DNA of 64,000 nt, from contig JADJXA010000004.1 of assembly GCA_016716065.1 (NCBI GenBank), positions 310,001-374,000 on the forward strand, given 5' to 3'. The notes beneath the pieces were generated by a model, which saw only the letters and a list, made by a program, of their open reading frames with translations, was not told where the DNA came from and ran no database searches. The translations under genes were made by a program, and so were the position numbers. This DNA comes from Candidatus Leptovillus gracilis. Its GTDB lineage: Bacteria; Chloroflexota; Anaerolineae; Promineifilales; Promineifilaceae. This document shows positions 25,868 through 35,334 of this stretch, one piece after another; position 1 is the stretch's first letter, and each line of letters starts with the position of its first letter.

Positions 25868-27022
25868 ATGGAAGAGAGAAGGCCCCGTGTTGCTGCTGCT
25901 TTGATTGGGGACATCCAACAAGACCTAAACGCTAAAACAAAATATGGATGTTTCTTCTCAGCGCTGGAAGAAATTTTCCCGCTCGTCGAAATATATGACG
26001 CCAGTTTGTCTGGCATGTTTCGCTATCTTAATGCTGCGCAAACATTTCATCCAGATAGGCAGCATTGGCGGGAACGGTTTTATAAGAATGCGCCGGCGTT
26101 TCGGCTGCGTTCCTGGTTGGCGAGCCGGCATTTTCAACAGCTACGTGGACAGGTTGACCTGATTGTGCAGTTAGGGGTCTTGTTTGATGTGCGCTGGCGG
26201 GCGAATACGCCTCCCAGTGTGATCTATGTGGATTACACCGCATATCTGACGGCGCAACGGCCGTTATCCGGCCGTTCTCCTTTTTCCGAGCGTCAGCGAC
26301 GGGATTGGTTGACCCTGGAACGCAGCACTTTTCGCAAAGCCAGCCACATTTGCACCCGCAGCAGCCTGGTGCGCGAATCTATCATCCATGATTATGGCAT
26401 TGCCCCGGAAAAAGTGACGGCCGTTGGCGGCGGCGTTAATTTTGCCCAGATGCCGTCACCTATCACCTACCAGCCCACCGACACACCCACGATACTCTTT
26501 ATTGGCAAAGAGTTTTACCGTAAAGGTGGAGATATTTTGCTTCAGGCGTTTATGCAGGTGCGGCAGGTGGCGCCTGGGGCGCGGCTAAAAATGCTTACAA
26601 CCCATCCGCTCCCCAACGATTTTTCCGATAGCGGCGTAGAAATCATATCTCCCACCTGGGATCGGCAGGCCATTGCTGCTCTGTATGCTTCCGCCGATTT
26701 GTTTGTGCTGCCTTCGCGGCTGGAAACGTGGGGCGATGTCTTGTTGGAAGCCATGAGTTTTGGCTTGCCGTGCATTGGGGTAACGGGGGAGGCAATGGCA
26801 GAAATCATCGAGCATGAATTTTCAGGGCTGCTGGTGGAGCGGGAAGATGTGGACAGTCTGACGGTGGCAATCATCCGTTTGCTGACGGATTTTGATTTAC
26901 GCCGCCGCTTGGGCCAGCAAGCCCGTGTCCAAGTGGAACAGACCTACAACTGGGCAGACGTGGTAAAACGGCTGCGCCATTCTCTGATTTCGGCCGGCGT
27001 GGCCGATTTGTCTGTTGGTTAG
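25868..27022 (+). CDS. GT4-family glycosyltransferase
   Basis: 384 aa of GT-B fold. The C-terminal nucleotide-sugar half shows ILFIGKEFYRKGGDILLQAF, then the donor-binding block LPSRLETWGDVLLEAMSFGLPCIGVTGEAMAEIIEH with the E-x7-E type pair. The N-terminal half carries no membrane segment, so it is cytosolic or peripheral. It probably transfers a sugar in surface polysaccharide or glycolipid synthesis; substrate unknown. A thymidylate-kinase-like gene follows 66 bases later. Confidence 0.88.
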   Translation: MEERRPRVAAALIGDIQQDLNAKTKYGCFFSALEEIFPLVEIYDASLSGMFRYLNAAQTFHPDRQHWRERFYKNAPAFRLRSWLASRHFQQLRGQVDLIVQLGVLFDVRWRANTPPSVIYVDYTAYLTAQRPLSGRSPFSERQRRDWLTLERSTFRKASHICTRSSLVRESIIHDYGIAPEKVTAVGGGVNFAQMPSPITYQPTDTPTILFIGKEFYRKGGDILLQAFMQVRQVAPGARLKMLTTHPLPNDFSDSGVEIISPTWDRQAIAALYASADLFVLPSRLETWGDVLLEAMSFGLPCIGVTGEAMAEIIEHEFSGLLVEREDVDSLTVAIIRLLTDFDLRRRLGQQARVQVEQTYNWADVVKRLRHSLISAGVADLSVG

Positions 27023-27088
27023 AAAGAAAAGTTATGTCAAAACCTGGCAGTTTCCGCAAACTTGCCCGGTCTGAGAACCGAAGTTGTT

Positions 27089-27745
27089 ATGTTTATAAAA
27101 GTATGGCGTAAACTGAAAAACTGGCTGTTTCCCTCTTGTCCCTGGATTGCTTTTTTAGGCGTGGATGGCAGCGGCAAATCCAGTGTGATCCAGGCATTGA
27201 CAGAGACGCTGCCGCCCACCGGTTACGCCGGTTTGTTTGTTCTGCACCGCCGTCCGCGTATTGTTTATCGCCAGGCGACGGCCGTGCGCCAGGGAAAGAT
27301 TGAACATTATCACAAGCCGCCTCATAGCTCTTGGCGCTCGGTCCTGAAGTTGGCGGCCATGTGGTTGGATTGGCTGGTGGGGTATGTGGTGTATGTTCAC
27401 GGGCGTCGCGCGCGCGGGTTCCTGGTTATCGCCGACCGTCATTCGCTGTTAGATGTGCAAGCCGACCCGCTGCGCTATCGGTATGGCGGTTCGCCGCGAT
27501 GGGCGCGCCTGGCAGCGCGGTTCCTGCCCATGCCCAACGTCGTCTTGTTGTTGGACGCGCCAACGGCCGTTTTGCAGACCCGCAAGCAGGAATTGACGGT
27601 CGAAAAAATGAATGAACTACGGCAAAACTATCTTAATCTGGTGCAAACGTGCGGCTGTGGCTGCGTGATTGCTGCCAGCCAACCGCTGGATCAGGTGGTG
27701 GCCGACGTGCGCGAGGTTATCGAGAAAGCCAGAGTCCTCAGGTGA
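27089..27745 (+). CDS. Thymidylate kinase-like P-loop protein
   Basis: 218 aa from ATG 27089; the longer frame starts at a TTG without support. Walker A is FLGVDGSGKSSV. The DR motif of dTMP kinases appears in FLVIADRHSLLDV, and a lid-like arginine region follows (DAPTAVLQTRKQELTVEKM). Some motifs of true Tmk are weak. The position between a glycosyltransferase and a surface protein suggests a kinase of the sugar or polysaccharide type found in exopolysaccharide clusters. Assignment beyond the P-loop family is open. Confidence 0.75.
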   Translation: MFIKVWRKLKNWLFPSCPWIAFLGVDGSGKSSVIQALTETLPPTGYAGLFVLHRRPRIVYRQATAVRQGKIEHYHKPPHSSWRSVLKLAAMWLDWLVGYVVYVHGRRARGFLVIADRHSLLDVQADPLRYRYGGSPRWARLAARFLPMPNVVLLLDAPTAVLQTRKQELTVEKMNELRQNYLNLVQTCGCGCVIAASQPLDQVVADVREVIEKARVLR

Positions 27746-27773
27746 AGTCTGGTCTCTTAAACGAAGGTGTGTC

Positions 27774-30698
27774 ATGTTTTCTGGCCTGAAACTGCAAAGA
27801 TTTGTTGTTCTGGCTTTAATCGTTACCGTTATGATTGTCTGGGGATTTGGTCGCCCGGCCCTGGCGGTACAACAAGACGAGGTTGTCGAAATCGTCACCT
27901 CGGTCAGCGCAGAGGCCGCCACCAGGCAGAAGACAGCGCCTCGGGTCTGGCTGGAAGCGCCGGCTACGGCCGTTGCCGGGCAAAACGTCACTGTTCAACT
28001 AATGGTCGAAAACGTTGCAAACCTGGGGGGCTATGAAGTAACCCTGGCCTATGATCCGGCGCGCCTGGCGCTGCGAACGGCCGTGCCTGATCCCGCTCTG
28101 TCCAGCGGACGAGAACTATTCAGCCTGGGCCATGTGCGTCTGGCCGAGGGTCTCATCCTGGGCGTGGCTACGTGCCCGGTGGCCGACTGCGCCGCTGCCG
28201 CTTACCAGGATGCACCCCGCAGCGCCAACGGCGCGTCGGGCCGGTTGGAATTAGCCACTTTTGAATTTGTTGCGCGCGGCCAGGAGCAGTTAACCCTCGA
28301 CCTGGCCGAAATTTTGTTGGTAGACACGTCTGGCCGCGCTCTGTTCGCCAGCCAGCGCTATCAAGCCGACCTGGACGCGGCGGCTGCGCCTGTCGCTGCC
28401 CTGGATTTGTCTGGCAATCAGGTGGTCAACGATGCCGACGCCTATCTGGTGGTGGATGTCTGGCGCGATTCGCTGCGCAACGGCCGCTGCTTTCATCCCA
28501 ACGTGGCCCATTACGACGTCAACGCCAGCGGCTGCCTGAACACCGCCGATGTGCAAACCATTCTGGCTGCCTGGGGGCAGTCGGTCGGTTCGCCGCCGGA
28601 TATTGCGGCCGGCGGCCTGTCGCCGGAAGCCATTTTTACCGTCAACTCGGCCCTGGACCAAAGCGACCAGACTCCTGGCGATGGCATTTGCCTGACGGCC
28701 GTTGGGACCTGCACCCTGCGGGCGGCCATTCAAGAGGCCAACGCCCGGCCCGGCCCGGACACCATCCAGTTCGACATTCGCAACGCCAATGGTTCTTGCC
28801 CTAACCTGGTGACCATCTATCCAGGCAGCACGCTCACCATTGACGCCTACGACAACGCCAGCCTGACCATTGATGGCTACAGCCAGTGCAGCGCCTCGGC
28901 TAACACGCAGTGGCTCACCGGGGACGCCGTCATCAAGATAGAGATACGCGGCGTCAGTGCTGCCTATGTGTTTGGGCTGCATATTCTTTCGCCCAACAAT
29001 CTTGTCAAGGGATTGGCTGTCTATAATTGGCACCGCCAGATTCAGGTGCTGGGCACACGCGCCCACCACAATACCATCGCCGGCAATTTCATTGGAACCA
29101 ATGCTGCCAATACATTTACCCAATCTATTGGCGGTATTGAAGGGGATGGCTTGCGCATTCAATTGGGGGCGAACAACAACCAGGTTGGCGACGCGAATCC
29201 GGCGGCGCGCAACATCATCTCCGGCAACGATCAAGATGGGCTGGACCTGGAGTTGGCGGACTTCAATGTTGTTGTTAACAATTATATTGGCCTCAAACAA
29301 ACCGGCGCCGTTGCTTTGTTCAATGTGGCCGATGGGGTAGATGTGGCCGAAGGTGCGGCCAACAACCAGATAGGCGGTCTGAATCCGGGCGAACGCAATG
29401 TTATCAGCGGCAACGGCCGTGATGGCATCGAAATATCCCACGAATTTACAACGCAGGGCAACCACTTTGTCGGCAATTTTATTGGCCTGAATCCTGGCGG
29501 CACAGCGGCAATCCCCAACCGCGACCGCGGCATCACCTTTGAAGATAACGTAAACGCCAATTTCGTTTATCGCAATGTTATTGTGGGTAATGGCGGGGAT
29601 GGCGTGCGGTTTTATACCGTGTTCAACAACGATTTGTACGATAACTTTATTGGCGCCGCGCCCACCGGCCTGGGGCCGCTAGACGTAGTGCCTGTGCCCG
29701 GCGCCGAAAATGGCCTGCTCGCCCTACCCAACGGTTCCATGCCAGCGAGAAATAAAGGTCTGAGCGGCGTCTATATGACTGCTGGCAGCCAGAATAACCG
29801 TGTGACCCATAATACCATCGCTTACCATCCAGAGTACGGCATCTACCTGGACGTGGACAAGGGGTATCTGACTTACGGCACATGCCAGACATATTACAAT
29901 ACGTTCAGCCAGAACAGCCTGTACGATAATGCCGCCAGAGGCATCCGACTGCGTTCCAGTGTTTGCGACGATGGCCTGACATATTATCCCAATGAGGGCG
30001 TTGCTTTCCCACAGATCACGTCGGCGACAACGGCGCAGGTGGTGGGCAATACATGCGCCGGCTGTCTGGTGGAACTGTTTATCTCGGACAAAACAGTGGT
30101 GGACAACCCCGGTGGTGATAATTTTGGCGAGGGCAAAACCTATCTGGCGCAGGGCGCAGCCAACGGCAGTGGCAGTTTTGCCATCGCCATCAGTGGCATT
30201 GATGCCGGCGCGATTCTTACCGCCCACACCACCGACAGCGCAGGCAATACGTCTGAGTTTGCCCGCAATGTGGCGGTTCTTGCCCTTCCTACGCCAACCA
30301 ACACCCCAACGATGACAAATACGCCCACGGCGACCAGTACGGCCACTTCCACAGCAACCAGTACGCCGACTGCCACTACCACAGCCACAGCAACCAGCAC
30401 AGCGACGCCGACCAACACAGCCACAGCAACCAGCACAGCGACGCCGACCAACACACCCACAGCAACCAACACAGCGACACCAACCAACACAGCTACGCCA
30501 ACCAATACGGTTACAGCAACGAATACAGCTACGCCAACCAATACGGCTACAGCAACGAATACAGCTACCGTGACGAACACCCCCACCGCAACCGGCACAC
30601 CTACGGCGACGAGTACGCCCACGGTGACGAGTACGCCCACGGTTATAGGCGTACCGCCAACCTACTTTACGTTTTTACCTATCTTGAGCAAACATTAA
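27774..30698 (+). CDS. Large secreted protein: cohesin-like, dockerin-like, CSLREA and beta-helix domains with Thr/Pro stalk
   Basis: 974 aa from ATG 27774 (GAAGGTG upstream). Order: signal peptide (about 1-32); cohesin-like sandwich (VAGQNVTVQLMVENVANLGGYEVTLAYDP); dockerin-like Ca-binding region (LDLSGNQVVNDADAYLVVD, DVNASGCLNTADVQTILAAW); CSLREA-type segment (GDGICLTAVGTCTLRAAIQEAN); right-handed beta-helix repeats with N-x-I-x-GN ladders (about 420-740); Thr/Pro/Ala stalk; and the end YFTFLPILSKH. It is probably a cell-surface or matrix protein. Having cohesin and dockerin in one chain without enzymes is not a classical cellulosome arrangement. Confidence 0.85.
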   Translation: MFSGLKLQRFVVLALIVTVMIVWGFGRPALAVQQDEVVEIVTSVSAEAATRQKTAPRVWLEAPATAVAGQNVTVQLMVENVANLGGYEVTLAYDPARLALRTAVPDPALSSGRELFSLGHVRLAEGLILGVATCPVADCAAAAYQDAPRSANGASGRLELATFEFVARGQEQLTLDLAEILLVDTSGRALFASQRYQADLDAAAAPVAALDLSGNQVVNDADAYLVVDVWRDSLRNGRCFHPNVAHYDVNASGCLNTADVQTILAAWGQSVGSPPDIAAGGLSPEAIFTVNSALDQSDQTPGDGICLTAVGTCTLRAAIQEANARPGPDTIQFDIRNANGSCPNLVTIYPGSTLTIDAYDNASLTIDGYSQCSASANTQWLTGDAVIKIEIRGVSAAYVFGLHILSPNNLVKGLAVYNWHRQIQVLGTRAHHNTIAGNFIGTNAANTFTQSIGGIEGDGLRIQLGANNNQVGDANPAARNIISGNDQDGLDLELADFNVVVNNYIGLKQTGAVALFNVADGVDVAEGAANNQIGGLNPGERNVISGNGRDGIEISHEFTTQGNHFVGNFIGLNPGGTAAIPNRDRGITFEDNVNANFVYRNVIVGNGGDGVRFYTVFNNDLYDNFIGAAPTGLGPLDVVPVPGAENGLLALPNGSMPARNKGLSGVYMTAGSQNNRVTHNTIAYHPEYGIYLDVDKGYLTYGTCQTYYNTFSQNSLYDNAARGIRLRSSVCDDGLTYYPNEGVAFPQITSATTAQVVGNTCAGCLVELFISDKTVVDNPGGDNFGEGKTYLAQGAANGSGSFAIAISGIDAGAILTAHTTDSAGNTSEFARNVAVLALPTPTNTPTMTNTPTATSTATSTATSTPTATTTATATSTATPTNTATATSTATPTNTPTATNTATPTNTATPTNTVTATNTATPTNTATATNTATVTNTPTATGTPTATSTPTVTSTPTVIGVPPTYFTFLPILSKH
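30289..30640 (+). repeat. Tandem repeat encoding the Thr/Pro/Ala/Asn stalk
   Basis: Short degenerate units, about 12-18 bp, translate to TNTATPTNT and related motifs. Codon usage varies between copies, so protein-level selection rather than simple slippage probably maintains it. It is also a natural substrate for copy-number variation. Confidence 0.75.
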
Positions 30699-31311
30699 CG
30701 CCTGATGGTCGCCGGGCTGGCAGCCTGTCGGAAAAGTAAAAATTGATACATGGATGACACGGATTTTGTAATAAACAGGGGAGACTCCGGGAGGTTTGTC
30801 GCTGCTGTCAGGGTCGTCTCTAGCCTCGTTTACGGGGCGTCGTTTTTTAGCCTGGGGCTTTAGCTCCAGGTGCAGCGGACAACCGGCGACGACTAGCGCT
30901 AAAGCGCCGGTCTACAAAACAACGCCGGGTAAACCCGGCTTTTATCCCTTTGCCCACCGATTGACCCCGAAATACTGAGAAGATACGATTTATCTGCATG
31001 GTTCATTCCAGGCGATATGTGCTTTACAAATTTGGCAAGAAAGCGCGTCATGCTGAGAGCCTGTGCTGAGCTTGCCGAAGCATCCCCCGAAGCATCCCCT
31101 TCCTCTGCTGGGAGCGGGATGCTTCCCCGTTCGACGTTGCTCAGGGCCGAAGACTCTGCTCAGACCTTGTCCTGAGCAACGCCGAAGGAATGACAATTCA
31201 GCGTAAATTTGTAAAGAAGATGTTTCGCTCGATGAACCATGCCGATTTGTCTGTGAAAATCCGTCCTATCCGTTCAATTCGTGTACTTATCTTGAGTTCC
31301 CTGACAACCTG
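30699..31311. repeat. Gene-free 613-bp interval holding dispersed repeats and a hairpin
   Basis: No convincing gene. 30838-30918 holds GGGGCTTTAGCTCCAG and CGCTAAAGCGCCGG elements. 31047-31110 and 31140-31195 hold GCTGAGCTTGCCGAAGCATC and CTTGTCCTGAGCAACGCCGA repeats in opposite orientations. It resembles a landing pad for intergenic repeat families. Confidence 0.6.
30924..30944 (+). terminator. Possible intrinsic terminator after the surface-protein gene
   Basis: GCCGGGT AA ACCCGGC (30924-30939) is followed by TTTTA. It is a compact GC stem with a short U-tract, though 225 bases past the stop codon. Confidence 0.45.
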
Positions 31312-32058
31312 CTAGACGAGGGTATCTATGATGTCGCGGGGTTCGGGAAGACGGGCGGGGCTGGCAACGGCCGTAAACACCTGACTGATGGAAACAGGGG
31401 GGCAGATCAGTTGGGCCAGCCGGAGCGTGGCGCGGTCATAGTGGTTAATGAGAGTGGGGTAAGCTTCTAGGGGCAGCGGGTGCAGCGCCTGGGCCTTCTC
31501 CCAGGCAGACTGACGGGCGCGCCGTAGGCTAAAATTGCCCAGGGTCTCGTCGGCCTGCCCGCCCAGGCTGTCTACCAAACGAAACAGGCGGGAGGATTGA
31601 TTGACGCCTTCCTGAACCTCGTCCAGCAGGCCGGCCAATACCTGGTTCACCGCAAAAAAATCACTCTGGAGATTATCTAGTGGACAATCGTGGCACACCT
31701 GCGCGGCGGCAATGCCCAGGTCCAGGTTGATGTGGGCGTTCATGCCCAACAGAAGGTGATGCAGCACCGAGGGATGAGGGTCTTGGGCGCGGTCGAAGGT
31801 GTAGGCCCAGGCGCGGGTGGGCTGCTGCCCCTGGCGATACTGCCAGTATGCCTCAATGTAGCGATTGGCAAACACCACGTCCAGGTGTTCCATGAGAGGG
31901 GGGTTTTGGAAACGGCCGTTTTCCACCCCTTCCTTAATCCGCACCGTCACTTTGCGGTACATGGCCGGAAAGAAGCCCAGGCGACTGTTTTGCTGCCAGG
32001 ACGCATCAATAATGCTGCTCAGATCGTGAATGACGTCGTCAATGGTAACGGCCGTCAT
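31312..32058 (-). CDS. DUF5995 family protein
   Basis: 248 aa from ATG 32058 (MTAVTIDDVIHDLSSIID); the longer frame to 32211 has no support. The family hallmark MNAHINLDLGIAAA is present with upstream FPAMYRKVTVRIKEGVENGRF and HLDVVFANRYIEAYW. The many buried His/Asp/Asn residues suggest a helical, possibly metal- or haem-binding protein, but the family's function is unknown to me. No signal peptide. The divergent CAP-domain gene begins 178 bases away. Confidence 0.78.
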   Translation of the reverse strand: MTAVTIDDVIHDLSSIIDASWQQNSRLGFFPAMYRKVTVRIKEGVENGRFQNPPLMEHLDVVFANRYIEAYWQYRQGQQPTRAWAYTFDRAQDPHPSVLHHLLLGMNAHINLDLGIAAAQVCHDCPLDNLQSDFFAVNQVLAGLLDEVQEGVNQSSRLFRLVDSLGGQADETLGNFSLRRARQSAWEKAQALHPLPLEAYPTLINHYDRATLRLAQLICPPVSISQVFTAVASPARLPEPRDIIDTLV

Positions 32059-32235
32059 GTCTGTGCCTGCCTGTTGTTGTTGCGTTGCATCAGCAAATGA
32101 TAACGGGATTACCCAGATGGTCAAGCGCTGTAGGCGGGCAGATTCATACGGCCGTTGTCGCCTTCCCCACCTTATGGCAAAATTGGCAACGGCCGTTCGC
32201 CAACTCGGCAAATCTCATACCGTCAGGAATTCGCT

Positions 32236-33135
32236 ATGGTTGCCAATCAGCGTCAGAAAATTTGGGTGATAAGCCTCCTGGTCCTGGGAGTGATCTGGGC
32301 TATTTTTAGCCTGTCGCAAACCACACTGGGCCAAAGCAGCGAGCGCATTCCGGCGCTACCCACCACACCATCACCAACGTTAACCATGACATCAACGGTG
32401 ACAATAACGCCGACTGTCACGGTGACGTCAACGGTCACGTTAACGCCAACCGTAACCCTAACCCCAACGATAACCGCAACACCGACGATAGATCCGCTGA
32501 TCACCCTGGAACCCAGAAATTATCTACCGGCCATCGCCAAAGACCCCTCGCCCACGCCCACAGAAACCCCTACGCCCACGCCAGCCCCCGCCTGCCTGCC
32601 GTGGCCGGAAATCCCACCCGGCAGCGCCGCCAACGAAGCCACCATCCGCGGCAGCATCAACCAGCAGCGCGGCGACAACGGCTTGCCCGCCCTGGCCCAG
32701 ACCCATGAATTGGAACAATCATCGCGCCGCCACAGCCTGGACATGGCCGAAAACCACTTCACCGCCCATACCGGCTCCGATGGCAGCACGGCCGCCGTCC
32801 GGATGCGCGAAGCGTGTTACGATTGGAACTATTGGGGTGAAATTATCGGCTGGGGTTTTGGCGGCGACCCGGCGGCGATGATGGATTGGTGGCTGAACAG
32901 CCCTGTCCACCGGGCGATGATTCTGAATGGCTTTGTGCAAGACTTTGGCGTGGGTTATATCCGGCTGCCCGGCAGCGATTGGACCCATTACTGGACGGTG
33001 AACTTTGGTCGCCGTGCCACTTTAGCGCCAGTGGAAACAGAAAAGCTGTACTTGTGCCAATTTAGCCTGGAAAGTGAATTGGGCGGCAGTTCGGTGCGCT
33101 TTTTCAGTGCGGAGCCGTGTGGCTTGTACCAGTAA
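32236..33135 (+). CDS. CAP (SCP/PR-1) domain extracellular protein
   Basis: 299 aa from ATG 32236 with AGGA upstream. An N-terminal membrane helix or signal (IWVISLLVLGVIWAIFSL) precedes a Thr-Pro-Val spacer (TLTPTVTLTPTITATPT), the motif RNYLPAIAK and a second Pro/Thr linker. The CAP domain follows (about 145-270): RQGDN-type helix, ARHSLDM-like SSRRHSLDMAENHF, then WWLNSPVHRAMIL and HYWTVNFG. CAP proteins are secreted; bacterial roles are mostly unknown. Cysteines at CLPW, EACYDW, LYLCQF and EPCGLY may form disulphides. Confidence 0.85.
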   Translation: MVANQRQKIWVISLLVLGVIWAIFSLSQTTLGQSSERIPALPTTPSPTLTMTSTVTITPTVTVTSTVTLTPTVTLTPTITATPTIDPLITLEPRNYLPAIAKDPSPTPTETPTPTPAPACLPWPEIPPGSAANEATIRGSINQQRGDNGLPALAQTHELEQSSRRHSLDMAENHFTAHTGSDGSTAAVRMREACYDWNYWGEIIGWGFGGDPAAMMDWWLNSPVHRAMILNGFVQDFGVGYIRLPGSDWTHYWTVNFGRRATLAPVETEKLYLCQFSLESELGGSSVRFFSAEPCGLYQ

Positions 33136-33147
33136 ACGGCCGTTGGC

Positions 33148-34995
33148 TCAACTTCCCACCACCCGAAAGTGCGCCTCCAGGTTCACCAGGTCTACTTCGC
33201 TGACGGCGACGGTGATTCGGCTGTCTAACGGCCGTTCTCCCTTCACAACCAACCGCGTGTCCAGGTCCAGGTCGGGCAGCAAGACCACATCTTTGTGTCC
33301 CCGCTTCTCGACAAGAACACCTTCTCCCTGCCAGCCTGGGTTTTGCCGCAGATAAACCAGCGTCCAGTGGCGGTTAGCCAGCCGCTCGGCGCGGCGCGCA
33401 TCGCCAGATACGGCGTCGGCTGCGCCCACGCGGGCCATCACCTCCTGCGCATCCAGCAGGGGTTCGCCCGTAACAAAGGCGCGCACCTGCTGGTGGACCA
33501 CCATGTCCAGATAGCGACGCAGGGGGCTGGTGGCCTGGGCGTACATGCCCAGACCCAGGCCGGTGTGGGCGCCGGGCACGCTGCTGGCCTGGCTGGGGCG
33601 CATCAGGCGGCGGCGGGCGAAAAATTCGGCGGTGGTGCCGGCTGGCGGCAGCGGCTCGGTTGGCGGCTCCTGAATGGTATAGGGCAGCGGGATGTTGTGG
33701 GCGAAGGCAAAACGGGCGATGGCTTCACCGGCCAGCAGCATGGCGTCGCGCACCAGGTCGCGGCTGCGCAGATTGGGCAACGGCCGTATGCTCACCTTGC
33801 CGGCCTCGTCAACCCGCAGCCGCACTTCCGGCAGATCAATCTCTATCGCGCCGTTTTCGCGGCGGCGCTGTTCGGCCCGCTGCGCGATTTCGTATAAAGT
33901 TTTGAACGGCTCTTCGGTTAGACGGCCGTCTACCTCCTCATAGGTCAGGCGCGTCACGTGGACCCAACTGGGCACAATCTCCAAATTCGTCACCGAACCG
34001 TCTGGCCCCAGGTCCAGCCCAAATGACAGGGCGGGCGACAGTTCAGCCAGCCCCAACCCCAGCCAATGGGTCGCCACTGGCGGCAGCATGGTGATGGTCC
34101 CTTCGGGCAGATACAGGTTGGCGCCGCGGGCGCGGGCTTCCAGGTCCAGCAGGCTGTCGGGCGCGACCAGCGCGGCCACATCGGCCACGTGTACCCACAG
34201 ACGGCCGTTTTCCCAGCTCAGGGCGTCGTCGGGGTCCTGGTTGCCTTCGTCGTCAATGGCAAAGGCCGGCAGGTGGGTCAGGTCGCGCCGTTCCTCTTCC
34301 GGCAGCGGCGGCACGGGCAGGTCCGGCGAGGTGGTGGGCAGCCCGGCGCGGGCGGGATACGGGTTGTGGCTTTCGTCCCAATAACCGACGCGCAGCAGCA
34401 GGGCGTGGGCGGCTTCTGGCGTTTCTGGCTGGCCGAGGGCGCGCAGGGCCAGACTGCGCTGGGTTTGCCCCTGGGCCAGCGCAGCGGGTTCTTGCAGATA
34501 ACGGCCGTCCCCTGCCGCCACCTCACCCTTGCCCAACCGGGTCAGAAAATCTGACCATGCCTTTTCTTCGGCGGCTTTGGCGGCGCGGGCGGCCTGTTCA
34601 GCGGCGGTTTGCTCCGGGGTGTGAACGGTGATGGCCGCGATGGAACCGCTGAAGTAGAGACCATCGGCCACTAACTGCCAGGCAGCCCAGGCGGTGATGG
34701 GGGTGTAATCGGCAAATACCAATTCAGCCAGCTCTGGTAGGCTGCTGACACTGTCCTGGAGCAAGTCCCAGGCGGTAGCCACATCGCCAACCGGCGGTGT
34801 GAGGTTGGCCAGGTTGGCGATGGGGCCAGGATGGAGCAGGTCTATGTCTTTGGGGCGCACGCTGAGGGTACGGCCGTCGGCCAGGGTAATCTCCACCTTT
34901 TTCTCGTTGATTTTACTCAAGCGCGCCGCCTGATTTTTGTACAGCACCAGACTATTAAGCGGTAAATCGGCGGCGGATAGTGTCGTGTCGGGCAT
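33148..34995 (-). CDS. RNB-family exoribonuclease (RNase II/R type)
   Basis: 615 aa. The catalytic acidic cluster AIDDEGNQDPDDALS is intact, followed by LWVHVADVAALV, NLYLPEGTITMLPP and the C-terminal RNB block YAQATSPLRRYLDMVVHQQ. Cold-shock domains are not obvious, and the N-terminus is an SH3-like strand set (SLVLYKNQAARLSKI). A short S1-like tail ends the protein. It degrades single-stranded RNA 3'-5' in the cytosol. GAGG precedes the ATG. It is convergent with the CAP gene, with only 12 bases between stops. Confidence 0.9.
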   Translation of the reverse strand: MPDTTLSAADLPLNSLVLYKNQAARLSKINEKKVEITLADGRTLSVRPKDIDLLHPGPIANLANLTPPVGDVATAWDLLQDSVSSLPELAELVFADYTPITAWAAWQLVADGLYFSGSIAAITVHTPEQTAAEQAARAAKAAEEKAWSDFLTRLGKGEVAAGDGRYLQEPAALAQGQTQRSLALRALGQPETPEAAHALLLRVGYWDESHNPYPARAGLPTTSPDLPVPPLPEEERRDLTHLPAFAIDDEGNQDPDDALSWENGRLWVHVADVAALVAPDSLLDLEARARGANLYLPEGTITMLPPVATHWLGLGLAELSPALSFGLDLGPDGSVTNLEIVPSWVHVTRLTYEEVDGRLTEEPFKTLYEIAQRAEQRRRENGAIEIDLPEVRLRVDEAGKVSIRPLPNLRSRDLVRDAMLLAGEAIARFAFAHNIPLPYTIQEPPTEPLPPAGTTAEFFARRRLMRPSQASSVPGAHTGLGLGMYAQATSPLRRYLDMVVHQQVRAFVTGEPLLDAQEVMARVGAADAVSGDARRAERLANRHWTLVYLRQNPGWQGEGVLVEKRGHKDVVLLPDLDLDTRLVVKGERPLDSRITVAVSEVDLVNLEAHFRVVGS

Positions 34996-35334
34996 CGTGT
35001 TAACCTCGTGTAGCCATAAGATGTGGCGCGACCAAAGTGCGTCACGGTTGACTATTGTAAGGGAGTTGCCTGTGGCGAACCAATTTAGACCCTGGGGGTT
35101 CCAGAATACTCACAGGGTCCAGATCGCACAATGACATTTTTCCCTTATGCACTCCATCTTGACTGACTCAGGAGGGGCATGGTATGATGAACCTGCCAAT
35201 TATTTTATGTATAATGGGTTATGTCATATAATTTGGCTCTGAATGGGCGTATTTTGCTGGCAAGATTCGTTTTTTCGCAGGCCAGTTCTTGTGAAATTCG
35301 ACGCTTGACGAAAGACAGTTAAGGAGGATAAATC
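34996..35334. promoter_or_regulatory. 339-bp regulatory gap between divergent RNase and LysM genes
   Basis: It contains two TATAAT hexamers on the plus strand (35210-35215 and 35227-35232) without good -35 partners. A 7-bp inverted repeat, GACCCTG/CAGGGTC, lies near 35089-35121. The LysM leader would be about 95-115 bases. No gene is seen. Confidence 0.4.

Noticed and set aside
30140..30640. Minus-strand frame rich in VGVLV repeats
   Set aside because: It is the antisense of the Thr/Pro stalk of the beta-helix gene; the repeats are an artefact of that tandem DNA.
30796..31196. Short frames in the 613-bp gap after the surface protein
   Set aside because: They consist of dispersed-repeat sequence and have no ribosome-binding site or protein-like composition.
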